Below the pieces are notes generated by a model. The model was given only the letters and a program-made list of their open reading frames with translations, was not told the DNA's origin and searched no databases. From Cerioporus squamosus (Eukaryota; Basidiomycota; Agaricomycetes; Polyporales; Polyporaceae), in assembly GCA_022592435.1 (NCBI GenBank), contig JABYQS010000082.1, forward strand, positions 62,001 to 126,000: a DNA stretch of 64,000 nucleotides, given 5' to 3'. Position numbers and translations under genes: made by a program. This document shows, piece by piece, positions 11,714 through 23,828 of this stretch (position 1 is the stretch's first letter; each line of letters starts with the position of its first letter).

Positions 11714-12574
11714 GAGGAGGCTTCGAGGAGTAGGGAAGAACGGATTTTGAGGGTCTGTGAAAGAGATGGAGATAGTCCGGCTGATCTCAAAGAGAGAGCG
11801 AGGACACAGTGAACTGCTCAGAGCGGCTGAAACAGATATAGGATCCTGGCTGCCCGGTGGGACTCAGTACCAGACCCTCAGCACAAGGGACACCTCTGGA
11901 CACCTCCCTCGTGTCCACTGTTCCATCAGACTGGAGTCCAGGTTGTGCATCAGGAAGAAGGCGGGGCGATGCGGTGCAGGGGCCCATCACACAGCATGCG
12001 AAGGTATCGAAGCACGCTCTGAAAACATGAGGCTGCGGCAGGTCGACAGCACCTGGTGCTTCTCAATAACTCTTGCCAGTTCGAATGTGCTGCTTGTGTT
12101 CATTCGCAACATCTACATGGAGCCAAGTCGTTCACCGGTCGGTACGCTCGTTGCCCTTGTGAACAATGGGCATGCTGATATAGCGGAGTGGCGCGTTGTT
12201 GTCTGCGCTAGAACGACAGCAACCGACGGGAACAACAATACCGGTACCCAAGGGCAGCAACAATAGCTCCTCTATGGGGACAAGACGTGACGACAACTGG
12301 CAACAAAATCGGTGACGGTGCCGACTCCGAGTTGCTGTCAAGGATGCAGCCTGTCCCGCTCACCATGATGCCAGGTGGGTTGGGCCCCATATCTGCGAAT
12401 GGCGGAAAGTAGACACAAGCAGCGCATTTGTCCCCAAATGCCTCCCAGTATCCGCTTACACGGACCCGCAAGGACTTGTTGAGTCTACGATGGTGAGCCA
12501 ATGCCATGCGATCTAAAAGAACCCCCAAATTGGCAGAACAACACCGCATCCTGCGCGTGTGGATTCGACATGAT
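11714..12574. other. Upstream flank of M3 and unassigned sequence
   Basis: Holds CTGGAGTCCAGGT at 11931-11943, the motif shared with the M2/K3 spacer. Beyond that no coding exon could be supported, although the gene at 12575-13290 may extend downstream into this interval. Confidence 0.4.
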
Positions 12575-13290
12575 CTATCTTGAACAGGATAGCTGGGCTT
12601 CAGAGCCCCCGACGGCATGCCCATGGGCGCTGCCTCGGGGCTCGGACACACGCATGCTCCGAGGTTCTTCGTGGGCGCAACTACGACACGCGTCATCCGC
12701 CCGTACGTCTTTGCCGTGCCGGTCATCGCGTCCCACGAAGCACCCAGCAAGAGACGGGAGGGCCGCGTCAGCCAGCCGCACAAGGGGTGCGTGCATGCAA
12801 ACAGCTCCCGAGCGGCAAGAGATCGGATAGCGAATTCTTATGTTCACACTCACCGTGTCATCGATGAAGAGGTCCTCCTCCCACTCGTCGCGCAGCACAA
12901 TCGTCGTAGCGTCGAGAGGTCGTCGGTCGCGCAGGGATCGCCTGCTCCTCGAGAAGGAGTACCCTATACTGTGCCGGCATGTAGGACCCAGTGGGCGGCA
13001 TGGGTGGCGAACACGCTGTGGCGCATTCATGAGAATACCCCAAGATCGACGCCCAGATGCGGGAATGCACACCTTGTATTCACAGCCCGACGTCTTCTCG
13101 TCGCCCACGTTGGGACAGCCTCCTTCGCCAGGCACGAACTCGTCGAGTCTTCGTGGAACGGACGCACGCGGCTTGCCACATCTGAAGATCTGAATGCTCA
13201 CGGTGCCGAAGTCGAGCAGCGACTCCTTGGTGCACGGCGGATGTAGCCTGGAATATGTGAATTTCTGGAGGAGAGACGGCGTATGTAGAT
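12575..13290 (-). CDS. Uncharacterised gene, boundaries uncertain
   Basis: A minus-strand exon is suggested by an acceptor before 13262 (reading KFTYSRLHPPC onward) and a strong GTGAGT donor near 12858 after an acidic stretch reading DEWEEDLFIDDT. The segment FGTVSIQIFRCGK followed by VGDEKTSGCEYKV loosely resembles parts of the basidiomycete DUF7918 family, but the rest does not line up, so no family is assigned. A short upstream exon near 13332-13370 is possible. Downstream exons could not be resolved. It could be a decayed gene. Confidence 0.3.
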
Positions 13291-14300
13291 GAGCATCTTC
13301 GTGCACCAGAAGCACAGCAGACTGGGCGTACCTGAACTCTATGTATTGATGTGGCGCGGCTTGCGCTAACCTAGGACGGGCTCAGGCGTGCCCCGCACAA
13401 CCTCGAAGGCGCGGTGGCGGGCGCGGCCGCCTGGGACGTCTGTACAGCGATGTGATATGGCAACATGGAAAGCAGCGGTATATACGTATAGTGAGAATAC
13501 TGTGCGTACGTATGCGGACGACGGACGTGCCTATGTACGGAACATATTGACAGAATCGAGAAACGGAGCGAGAGGTGGGAGATGATTGACAGTGGTAACA
13601 GGAGACGGATGGCATGCGGATGACGAGTCGAGTCATGACTATAGCCCTACAAGAGATGGGAGATGGGGACACGACGGGGATAACGAGAGGAGCGGAACGG
13701 GACGAAGCGTATAGAGACAACACCCAATCGATAATATGGCATAGCAAAAAGGAGGAGGGAGATAGAGGGATGAAGGTGGGGGGAATGGGAGGATAGTGGG
13801 GGTTAGGAACAGGGGATGGGGCGGGCACAAGAAAAGCGACGGACGACGGACAAGTTCCGATACAGTTTGACAGAGAGCGATGAATAATTACTACGGCTGG
13901 CGTGGGGGATAGTATGTGTGGTAGTGACTGCACAGTGATGAGGAGACAGTATGTAGATGCGGGTTTGACCGGATGGAGCAGATATGCAGAGCGTCCAGGG
14001 ACAACTAGATGGCAGCGTAATGTAGGAAGAGAGCAGACTCGAAGGACTTTGTAGCGGCACAGGTAGCCAAAAGCACTACGAGAACTTACGATATATGGTC
14101 CGACAGTCCGTGTGCCACGTGGTGGGCGATGTGGGAAATGAAAGAGCGAGTATATGGCCTGGCCGGCAGACGAGGTGAAGGTCAATGGAGGCCAGCGTGG
14201 CCAGACGTCTCCCAAAGATATGACGCGACGAGAGAGCACGCGCGAAATGTCGCCCAGGTGGACGTCAGGTCAGCGGAGCCGAGGGTACTGCTCCGGTGAC
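13291..14300. other. Pyrimidine-rich flank, probably 3' UTR of the APC/C activator gene
   Basis: About 1 kb without a supported gene. Read on the minus strand it is strongly C/T-rich with short repeats, which creates a spurious 285-codon frame. It lies directly downstream of the Cdh1-type gene. Confidence 0.45.
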
Positions 14301-16166
14301 CTAACGTATGAGACGACCATAATCGAGGCGACTCTCTTGCCGAGCCTGATGGTTCTCCTTCTTCGGAAACGCGTTCCAAAACCGGAGCGTCTCGTCGCCA
14401 GCTCCAGTGACGATGGTCTCGCCTTCGGGACTCATTGCGAGGTAGAGCACACGATGGGTGTGGCCCGTCAGGGAGGCGACCATGTCTAGCGACGGATACT
14501 TCCAGATGCAGATCTGGTTCTGCGCAGTAGTGGACGAGAACCCGTGGGTGGAGACAATCTCGTGCGATGTCAGCGACCATATCAGGTTGCACACCTGAAG
14601 CAGAGTAAGCTGTGTGTTCCTGACACAAACGATGAGCCGACGCTTACCTGACTGCCCGTGTCCAGCTCGCTGAGCATCGTTCCGGTCTGAACGTTCCAGA
14701 ACCGGATGTGCTTGTCAGCCGTTCCGCCGCCGGTGGCTAGGACGCCGGAGACGTGTGGGTCCCATGCTAGAGCCTTCACTGCAGCGGTGTGCTCATGGAA
14801 CTTCCACAGCGGTGCATCCCCATCATCCGTATTGGTCCCTCCTGCGGCGCCAGGATTCCCCGGGACGTTGCCTACGCGCCCCGGGGTCGTCCCGAGTCCA
14901 CCTGGCCGCTTCGATCCACGCAAGTCCCAGATGCAGACCTTGTTATCGTTCCCGCCGCTCGCCAGCGTAGCTGCCTGAGGTCCCCCGTCGCCACTCCACC
15001 GTAAACCACACACCTCTTGCCGGTGTCCCTGGCAGCGCTTGAACGGCCGTGGGGCCGCTTCGCGAACATCCCTGTGGTGTACCATACGGTCGCGGGACCC
15101 GGAGCTGAGGATGTGCGAGTTCCATGACAGAGCGCCGATCCGTTGCGTATGGGCGCGTTCATACGTTCGTGTCAGCTGGAGGGTGCTCGCGTCGTAGATG
15201 TGCAACCTTCCGGACAGGGTGCCCACGGCTAGCGTCGTTCCCTGTGGGGGTGGTTAGTGACTGCATGGGGGCAAGACATCATCTCCGCTATCGCAGAGAC
15301 AGCAGGTTGCGTTCGAACAGTGATATACCGACGGTGGTTACATGCTCTGCATAAGCGCGCACCTTTTGTACCCACGAGACTGAGCTGATCGTGTCGTGCA
15401 GGTTACCGAGGTCGCACAGTTTCGAGACCTGGGCCGTATGCGCCGTCCAGAGGTAGACGCATGACCCGAGTCCGACGCCAAGGACGTTCGTGCTTGACCA
15501 GTCGACGAGGTTGAGGTAGAAGTCGTCCGCGAGTTCCGGGGCGTCGAGAACACGGTACGGGGTCTTGCATACGCTTCGAAGCTGCCGTCGAGGACTCTCC
15601 AGCAGATGCCGGCTCTCGTTGCGGACGGGACTCAGGGAGTACGCCTCGTCGGTGGGCATGTCTAGTCGTCTGGATGGAGTTGCCGGGTTCGATCGCGAAG
15701 GAGAGTTGTAGGCAAAGAGTCGACGGCGCGTGGGGGTCGAGGGAAGGTTTGAAGTCGACGCCGTGGGCTGACGCACGGGCGAGCCTGCGCGTTGTGGCGA
15801 AGCCGGGGTGACCTCGGTGTACAGGATCGTGCCAAACAGCGAGTTCGACTGTTCCTTCTGCGCGTCGGACTCGGTGGGGATGATGCGGCTCTTCGACGGC
15901 GTGGATGGCGTCGCGTCCTCCATGAGATGGAAGGTGGTTCGCAGATCCCCAGCATCACGAGAGGGTACGAACCGGTCGCCGTAGTCGCGTTTGTCCGGAC
16001 TCTCCGGACTCGCGCCCTCGCTCGTCCCCGGCCTTGAATCCAGAGACGGGGTAGATCCCGAAGGGATGGGGAACGCGGGGTGGAACCGACCCCGGTTCTT
16101 GCGCGGGCTGTCCTCGTCTGCTCCCCGCAGTCGTTTGCCGAATGGTGAGTTCTTGAGGCCTGCCAT
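14301..16166 (-). CDS. cdh1: Cdh1/fizzy-related APC/C activator, 563 aa
   Basis: Exons 16166-15363, 15241-14648 and 14594-14301, all phase 0. WD40-propeller activator of the anaphase-promoting complex, which brings substrates to the ligase in late mitosis and G1. The N-terminal half is disordered and holds the C-box DRFVPSR (residues 64-70) and many Ser/Thr-Pro sites near basic residues (TPSKSR, TPTRRR, SPVR), as expected for CDK control. The propeller begins near [11 protein letters not shown]; family-typical repeats include [23 protein letters not shown] and DKHIRFWNV. The protein ends GRLIR, the Ile-Arg tail that docks on Cdc27. These features separate it from Cdc20 mainly by the RDVR region and length. 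Divergent from the Spt7-like gene across 194 bp. Intact reading frame. Confidence 0.92.
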
Positions 16167-16360
16167 AGTTCAACTGTCGTCAAAGATGTCGAACAGAGTA
16201 GAAATCAAGCATAAGACCAGCAAAACAGGATGGGGGAAGATGAGAGTCGGTGGCAAACCACTCCGAGCAGAACCTGGGCGAGTCGCGTCGCGTGTTACGT
16301 AAGCTCCGTTTGCATCTCCGACAAAGCAGTCAAAAGTCCGCTTACCGGAGGCCCGGTGTA
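16167..16360. promoter_or_regulatory. Bidirectional promoter, APC/C activator and Spt7-like gene
   Basis: A 194 bp spacer between two divergent start codons. It contains the perfect palindrome TTACGTAA at 16295-16302, the classic AP-1/Yap-type bZIP half-site pair in fungi. No TATA box is obvious, fitting housekeeping genes. Confidence 0.5.
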
Positions 16361-19300
16361 ATGAATTCGGCATTTGGCGAAGATTACGGGCGGAGTCTCA
16401 AAATCCTCCTTGTTCCGCAACCCCCACCGCCCTCTCCGCATGGACCGGGTATGAATGTACGCCTGCTCGCCATCCAGCCCATTTTGTTGCTGCCAATGAC
16501 GCTGACAACGACGACGATGCTTAGAATCTCCTCAGGACTCTCACCGCGAGCCAGGTCAAGTCGTCGTTACCGGAATCCGAGCTCAAGTTACTGCTCAGCG
16601 CCGTCAAGGAGACTCGGGTAAGTGGTTATTGTCCCGGAGTGGTTGAGGGAGACTGAGACTGTAGCAGAGATCCTCCAATGACCCGGCCAAGCTCGCGGAT
16701 GCATTCTACGACTCTCTGGAGGGTCTCCTCCTTGACCTTCGAATGGTCACGATGGTACGGTGTCCTTCAGCCACAGCTATGCCTTCACGTGAGTTCAAGC
16801 GCGATTTCATAGGACAATCGGGATGCGGAGGCGTTTCTGAAACCAGTGGCTAAGTCGGAGGTGCCAGACTACTATGACAGTGCGTGTTTCTCGTGTTCGG
16901 GGTGCTCCCGGTGTGCTCAGTGACGAGCAGTCATCTCCAACCCGATGGACCTGCAGACCATGCTCAAGAAGGTCAAGCAGAGGCATTACAAGTCTAAGAA
17001 GGAGTTCAAGGATGATTTGGACCTCATCTGGTCAAATTGTTTCACCTATAACGCGACTGAGGTGAGTAGCAACGTCGTACGTACCCGACCCAAGGAGGTT
17101 CCTGTGCGGCCCCCAAGGCAGACCAGAACGCAGTGCGGTCTTCTTCCTTTCACTGCATAGAAGCCTGCACTTATATGGCGGATGAATAGAGGCTCACAAA
17201 GGCCACAGGACCACCCTCTCCGACAATGCGCCACCCGCTTGAAGGCGAAGGCCGAACGCCTCCTGAAGAATATCACCGACTACAAGGAACGTGCAGATCC
17301 AGTCATTCCCGGCGAAGTCCCTGTTCGAGGCATCACCCCTCGCGTGAATGGCGTCACATTGAATGGCACCAGCCGCCACCATTCCACCTTCCGCTCTCCC
17401 AGCCCAACCAAGCCGACCATTGTTTTGCCCGGCCAGTCCAAGAAGATACAACGCGACTCGACTTTTGCGGAGTCTACGGCTCTTCTTCGCTCTCAGGCTG
17501 GCATGACAGCATTTCTCGAGCTGGAGCGAGACGTCGATGACTACTTGGCTCGTGAAGACAGCTTGGATGCTTCCGACCCTACTGTCCGACAGTTGAAGGA
17601 GCGGTTACTCCGGTACGCCTCTGCTGACGAGGCCGGGGAAAGTTCTTTGTCGGCGGACGCGTCAGTGAGTACAATCGACGGCGACATAGGAATGAAGCGG
17701 AAGTTGTGAGTCTCAATGCCACATTGGCTGCCATCCTCGCTGATCTATATAGAAACGGCTTCTCTGACGATCGTCCTCGCAAACGAGCTCGTATGCAAGA
17801 CTCGGCGGACAAGGAGGTTGTTGAGCTGTGGTGGGACGCCGTACGCTCAGACGAGCTGGTTGCGAATGGAGTCCCTACCCTTGTCAAGGCTTCCTCCGAG
17901 GTCACTTCACCTGCGCCGAGCGCCGTTACAGACCCTCCTCGGCAATCTAACCGTCGGCGGAAGAAGAAGAAGAAAGATGTGTCGTCCTCGAATACCCTGC
18001 TGTACCACATGAACAACAATATCCGTACACTTCGACGGGTTCGGACAACTCATGCGAAGTTATCCGTCGTTGCCCAGAGCTTGGAGGAGGGCGGAGGAGT
18101 TGCCCAGCCACCTGTGCCGGACGTCGCAGAGGAATTGGATGACGTGCTAGACGAGCGACCTTGGAAACCGGTTGGAGCTGGGATCGATATGGGCGAAGAG
18201 AATGCGACGGATTGTTTACATTGGATGGGAAGTAAGGTGCTGGAGCATGCTGGCTTCCAAGGTGCGTCATCACCATACCGCTGAAACCTCAAGTCTGAAA
18301 GTGACGCATGTGTATACCTTCTCAAAGGTACATCGAAGATGGCCTTGGACGTGCTATCCAGTGTTGCATCGGAGTATTTATTCAACGTCGGCCGGACCAT
18401 ACGGTTTCTTTGCGATAAACATGGGAATGAGATGACCGCAGAGGTATGAAGGAGTTGGTCTTGCGTGCTGCCGTCCATGTTGAACTCTACATTGCAGGAA
18501 ATTATCCTGCATACCCTGTTTGAGAGTGGCATCACTCGCATCAACGACCTGGAGCGGTACATCAAGGATGACGTTGTTAGATATGGTGGTCGTCTATCAG
18601 AGCTCGAGAAGAAGCTGGGAAACGCCTATCGAGAAGCGGTAAGCCTTGCTACTGGTGTCCTTATACCAAGCCCTGTGTTAATGCCCCCACAGACGACCGA
18701 GGAGGCCTGGGATGACGAGGCGCTGTTTCGTATGGAGGATGAGGAGGAGGACGGCGAATTCGTCACGTGCGTTCAAGTCGTCTGTATTCATCACCCGGTG
18801 GTCCTGACTACCTGACAGAGGCAATTTCGCCGAGTCCTTCGGCGACGATTTCTTCGGTCTCAAGGAACTCGGTATTGCCGACGAGTTCGGTCTCTCGAGC
18901 CTCACCGTGCCCAAACGGCTGCTCAAGGGCAAGAGTAGAGGTGGTATCAAAGAAGATCCCGCAGCGTATGTTCCCGTTCTTGCGATGTTGTATGCGTGCA
19001 TGGACTCATTGCTGGGTTCCTTGCTTCACGTAGTGCCAAGCCGACAGAGCCTCCACCTCCATTCCCGCCCCCACCACCTTTCATACCCCTGGATTCGGAT
19101 ACCGTCGACAACCAGATCGGTCTACTCAAACCGTTCTATCAGACCCGCATCTCCGAGATATCCGCCTCCCTCCTCGCTCCGCCACCTGCAGGGCCAACAA
19201 CATCAAAGGCTGAGCCTGGCCCATCTCTACCACCCGGAGTTACGTACCCCGGTGCACTTGCACCGATTCCTCCTGTCCCTCTCCTACCACCAATGCCCAC

Positions 19301-19670
19301 CAACTTGGCTGCCGCCGGCCTTCCTGCGGCATCCGCGCCCGAGCTTCCATCCGTCATCATTATTCCCCATGACGCTCCAAGCCCATCGCACGCCAAGATC
19401 GGCCCGCTTGGTACCGTCAATAAGGCCACCCCTGCGACGAATGCATCCAAGAAGAAGAGTAAAGCAAAGCCTCCAGCGCCTGGTCCGTCGGGCTCGGGAG
19501 GTGTTGACGGGGACGTGCCACCCGCCACGCCAGGACCTCTACCTCCGCTCCCGCTCACGGCGGCTTCCAGCACTGGCGCGGAGTCGAAGAAGGGCAAAGG
19601 CTCTGGTACCCCAAGCAAGAAGAAGGCGAAGGTCGAGCCGTTCCCGCCTGTGGTTATGGCCAGCGCATAG
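16361..19670 (+). CDS. SPT7: Spt7-like SAGA subunit, bromodomain and histone fold, 864 aa
   Basis: Twelve exons: 16361-16456, 16525-16617, 16668-16754, 16813-16879, 16931-17061, 17209-17705, 17753-18261, 18328-18443, 18498-18638, 18693-18766, 18819-18965 and 19034-19670; phases all agree. Spt7 holds the SAGA coactivator complex together in the nucleus. The bromodomain (about residues 65-180) shows [14 protein letters not shown] and the [12 protein letters not shown] acetyl-lysine loop with its conserved Asn. A basic patch ([10 protein letters not shown]) precedes a bromo-associated histone fold near residues 470-580 ([19 protein letters not shown]). The C-terminus is Pro/Ala/Ser/Lys-rich. The start [10 protein letters not shown] is the only one giving a phase-compatible first intron. 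No lesion seen. Confidence 0.88.
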
Positions 19671-20294
19671 CTGAGCTCACCCTGCACGACTCGGTACCGG
19701 GACTGGGGCTCCTTTCGCAGTGCGTGGTTGTGTGTTGTTGTGGTATATCGCGTATATGTGGATTATATTTGTAGCTGTATCATTATCGGAAGAATCATGC
19801 TTTTGCATGGCCAGGTGTATGTTGATACTCACCAGTGCACAGGAAGAGGGTATGTGGACGTTAAAGGCCGATGTAGGCCGACGCTGCTCCCCGCGCCGTC
19901 TCCTCTGACGATACAGGCGCGAAAACTGTCGACCTGTCGCACATAGCTGTTCTTTTGCGTCACCGGTCCACAGTGAGTAAGCTCAGTTAGCTCCTTTGTG
20001 CAGTCAAGCTGAAATATCGGACCCGCAGTGGGTAGCAGTTAGATGACATTTGGTCTTTGTCGCTCTTGAAGGTCGTAGCATCTGCATAGGGAGTTACCGC
20101 TCTTGCTCTGTCATCATTGACCGTTCGGTATAGGGAAGTAGGTCCGGACACAAACCGCAATCGGGAATCCTACCCTTGCTGGTTGGCGTGGCGCGCGTAG
20201 TAGTTCGGACAACTTCGTCAGCATAGCGCTGGGCAGGTTATTTCTGCCTGCGGCGAGAGGTTAAGTCGCGATATTGCAAGCCGCTCCCCGAGAC
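19671..20294. other. Intergenic, Spt7-like 3' flank and reductase promoter
   Basis: Nothing coding seen. T/G-rich 3' flank near 19725-19800 is probably the Spt7-like UTR. Confidence 0.4.
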
Positions 20295-20301
20295 TATATA
20301 A
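20295..20301 (+). promoter_or_regulatory. TATA box of the aldo-keto reductase gene
   Basis: TATATAA, 71 bp before the start codon at 20366; spacing fits the other TATA boxes in this window (50-94 bp). Confidence 0.55.
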
Positions 20302-20365
20302 CACGCCACAACTCCTCAATCCCGACCAGGAACTCGATCTGCACCCCACACACCGCCCAAACGCA

Positions 20366-21908
20366 ATGTCTAACATCTGGAAGCCTGCTGATATCCCTCC
20401 TACCAAGCTCGGCTACTACCGCCAGCTCGCACCTCTCGCCGGCGTGCACGTCTCCCCGCTCGCTCTTGGAGCAATGAGCATTGGCGACAATGGGAGAAGT
20501 ACGGCATGGGCGTGATGAACAAGGAGAGCTCGATACGACGCCTTCTACGATGCCGGCGGGAACTTCATTGACACGGCCAACAACTATCAGGACGAGTCCT
20601 CGGAAGAGTTCATCGGCGAATGGATGGAGAAGCGCGGCATACGTGACGAGATGGTCATCGCTACCAAGGTGTGCATACCGCGACTACGCGTGGTATGAGG
20701 AGCTGACATTGCTATCATATATAGTACACCACCAACTTCAAGCGCGGTAACGAGAGTGTCAGGCAGCAAGTGCACTACACCGGTAACAACATGAAGGCTA
20801 TGCATATCTCCGTCGAGGCGTCGCTGAAGAAGCTGCGCACGGACTACATTGACATCCTGTATGTACATTGGGTATGTCATCCTACTCCTGGGACATACAG
20901 CTCTCGATTTGACTCTGATGTGTGCAGTGGGACTGGGATACCGGAGTGGAGGAGATCATGAACGGGCTACATAACCTCGTGGTCTCTGGGAAGGTCCTGT
21001 ACTTGGTACGCATCTTGAATCTTGGTCTGGGTACGAAGTTCGCTCATCTAACCTCATCCTTCAGGGCATCTCTGATACAGCCGCTTGGATCGTCGCGAAG
21101 GCCAACCAGTATGCTCGGTGCCAGGGAAAGACGCCGTTCGTGATCTACCAAGGCGCTTGGAGCATTCTACTGCGCGACTTTGAGCGCGACATCATCCCTA
21201 TGGCGAGGGCGGAAGGTGTGCCAGTTGACCATAACGTTGCTTATCAGGCTCATCGGGCGCATACAGGATGGCTCTTGCCCCATGGAACGTACTGGCTGGC
21301 GGCAAAGTTCGTACAGACGAAGAAGAAGAGCGTCGTCATCAGACAGGCGAGAAAGGTGAGTGGGACCCAGCAGCCTCACCATAGCTATGCACAAGTTGGA
21401 ACCGCTCAATAGGTCGGCAATGGACCACGACCGAGTGGGAGCGTACTGAGGATGAGCGTAGAGTATGCAAGGCCCTAGAGGAGGTTGCAAAGCAAGTCGG
21501 AGCGGAGAGCATCCAAGCCGGTACGTACGCCACTCGACGGTATCATCCGTCTACTTGTCCAGACAAGAGCTGACGGTGGCCTATAGTGGCTATTGCATAC
21601 GTAATGCATAAGACTACTCACGTTCTCCCCATCGTCGGCGGACGGAAAGTCGAACAACTGGAGGCGAATATCGAGGCGCTGGACGTCACCCTCTCCGAGC
21701 AGCAAATCACATTCTTGGAGAGTTCGTTGCCGTTCAATCCGGGGTTCCCGCACTCGTTCTGCGTGAGTACTTCACAGCATTCATCCTACGTATGGTCGCA
21801 AGGCTTACTCAGTATTTGTCTCAGGGCGACGGATCCGACTACATCAGGCTGCAAAAGACCGCTGCCAACTTCGTTAGGTGGCCTCGGGCGCAGCCTATCC
21901 GGCAGTAA
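20366..21908 (+). CDS. Aldo-keto reductase, aryl-alcohol dehydrogenase type, with frameshifts
   Basis: NADPH-dependent reductase family acting on aromatic aldehydes in lignin-degrading fungi. Exons start at 20366, 20725, 20928, 21065, 21267, 21413, 21597 and 21835; stop 21906-21908. Recognisable blocks are [27 protein letters not shown] (catalytic Asp/Tyr region), [50 protein letters not shown] and VLPIVGGRK. Three lesions: one base missing at 20489-20490 (GDKW motif reads GDN then hits a stop), about 8 bases missing near 20533 after the ESS motif, and one base short at the 21215/21267 junction. The first two together restore the frame but leave a stop between them. Either a recent pseudogene or a consensus error. 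TATA box at 20295. Confidence 0.75.
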
Positions 21909-22248
21909 CACCGAGACCTACTGATCTCGGCAACGTTGTCGCCAAGCCCGATGCGAGCTCTTACATAGATGCATAGAGCCAATGTAGAGCCGTGATTCGC
22001 GGGTCACTCTGATAGTCAGGTAGCATACATATGCATGATGAGTAGTCCCGCAACATCTCCAAGGCTCCCTGTGACAGTCCGACCAGTGTATACATCCACA
22101 AGAGCGGTGTTTATCACATTAGTGCTGAGTAGTATCTCTTGGTTTGTGGTGACACTTCCCCGCCGTCAATCATACACCCTTGTCACCGTGTACTGAAGCG
22201 CCAGGTAACGTGACTGTTGGACTTCGGTTAAGTCTGAGCCAGGTGGCC
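21909..22248. other. Intergenic
   Basis: 340 bp with no feature seen except the possible alternative in-frame start of the next gene at 22180. Confidence 0.35.
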
Positions 22249-23828
22249 ATGAGGCACTTACAACTCGACCACCACCTTCGCCTGGCTACTGATTCAGCTA
22301 TGCTGTTCAAATCGACTGGAGATGCTGACGCCAAGGCATCTCAAGAGCTCATAATCTTTTGCCACGCACAAAGTCGCGTGTTGCTACCACTTCCTCGAAC
22401 ATACGAGGTTTGTGCTCTGAAATTATACGCACATCCTCGGTGCAAGCTCATATGATCTCGCTTGCAGGAGGCGCAGCGGCTTGCGCGCAACGAGTTTGCG
22501 CTTTCAGGAGAACTTGACTTGGAGACCGATGAGCTCCTCGAAGGCAGCCACGTCCGCATCCACCCATTGGCATGGCCGGGCATCTGCTCCGTGTTGCGCT
22601 CGGTTACCGTGAAGCCTGCGACCTTGCAGCCACCTGCGCCGATAGCTCGACCGCGACCGTCCGAAACGCTCAACAGTGGCTCCCGTCGCATGTCGTCGCA
22701 GAAGCGGATGTCGGTGGTTGGTGCGACCCCGCTGCGTCTTTCGAACGGGACGGTCATTTCGGCAGTGCCAGCAGTTGAGAGACAGTCGCTCTCCGCCCGG
22801 AAGGCGCCTGTCCCATCGCCCTCTCCTCGTCCGTCGAGCATCGTGTCGGGTTACAAAGACGCAGGACCCTCGATCGTCAAGGCAATGAGCCCGCCTTCGG
22901 TGAGGTCTCTTGCGACGCCGCCGCCGACCTCCAGGATCGAAGAGCTCGATGAGGAAGAGGAAGAAGTGCGGATCCTCTCTCCAACGAAGAAGCGCAGCGC
23001 CCGGCCCCGCATCATGTCCGACTACGGCATCGAGGAACACGACGACGACGGCTTTGCCAACGACACCCGACGCATCGATGCCTCGGACGAGGAGGAGTTC
23101 GACCAGCTCGAGGACTCCGAGTTCGCCAGCACGAGCGCATCGAAGCTGGCGACGTCGAAGTCGCGGAACAGTAGCGCTTCGCTCGTCGAGCTGGACAAAG
23201 AGCCATCTGCATCAGGTGCCAGGAAGACGACACGGTCATCTCCCGTGCGGAACCTCGATGGTGAGCCAAGTCGAGCCTTTTTGCATGTTGCAACATCGTC
23301 TGACTCCTTCTAGCTCCTCCCTCCGAGCATCCCAAGATCAAGACGGAGAAGATCAGGGCCACGCCGGACGGTAAGGCTGCAATGATCCCAATACGTATCT
23401 CGTACCTGACGCGTCGCAGCAGTCTCCCAGTCCAGCCAGGCTTCCCAGTCTCAGCCGCGGTCGGACGAGAGCTTCCTTATCATGATCGAGTACAGCGATG
23501 ACCCGGAGAGCCGCTCGCTGTTCAAGACCCGCGGGAGACATATGGTGTCGAAGGTGCTCATGCAGGTGTGCCGCACATTCGGCCTGGAGGAGTATTATCG
23601 CAGGTACGTGTACACAAAGTATCTCCTTGCTGCATCGATGACTGACTTGGTGCTTGCAGCGCGCGCTTAGTACTGCTTGTTGAAGAGCCGGACGAAGATG
23701 GGGAGATCACGTTCCAGCGACGATTCGTGTGCGACCGCGACGGGACCATGGCGGAGGCGGGCGCGGAGCCGAATTCGAAGTTCATCGTGGAGATCGTGTA
23801 CGAGAACGATGAGGAGGATGAAGAGTAG
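22249..23828 (+). CDS. Acidic protein with possible ubiquitin-like C-terminus
   Basis: Exons 22249-22407, 22468-23260, 23314-23370, 23420-23603 and 23660-23828; phases agree, about 453 residues. In-frame alternatives for the start are 22180 and 22300. The N-terminal part (SQELIIFCHAQSR then YEEAQRLARNEFALS across the first intron) looks like a small beta-grasp or PB1-like domain. The middle is disordered, Ser/Pro-rich and acidic (LDEEEEEVRILS, EEFDQLEDSEFA). The C-terminus (SFLIMIEYSDD to KFIVEIVYENDEEDEE) has the strand-helix-strand pattern of a ubiquitin-like fold. That architecture could suit a scaffold in chromatin or SUMO/ubiquitin signalling, but I do not recognise a named family. Intact frame. 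Confidence 0.65.

Noticed and set aside
12575..13290. Possible DUF7918 protein
   Set aside because: Only two short segments resemble that family and the order of the remaining parts does not fit, so the family name was not used.
13382..14239. 285-codon minus-strand open frame
   Set aside because: It is downstream of the APC/C activator gene and owes its openness to C/T-rich sequence; composition (Ser, Pro, Cys, Arg) and lack of any motif fit a UTR.
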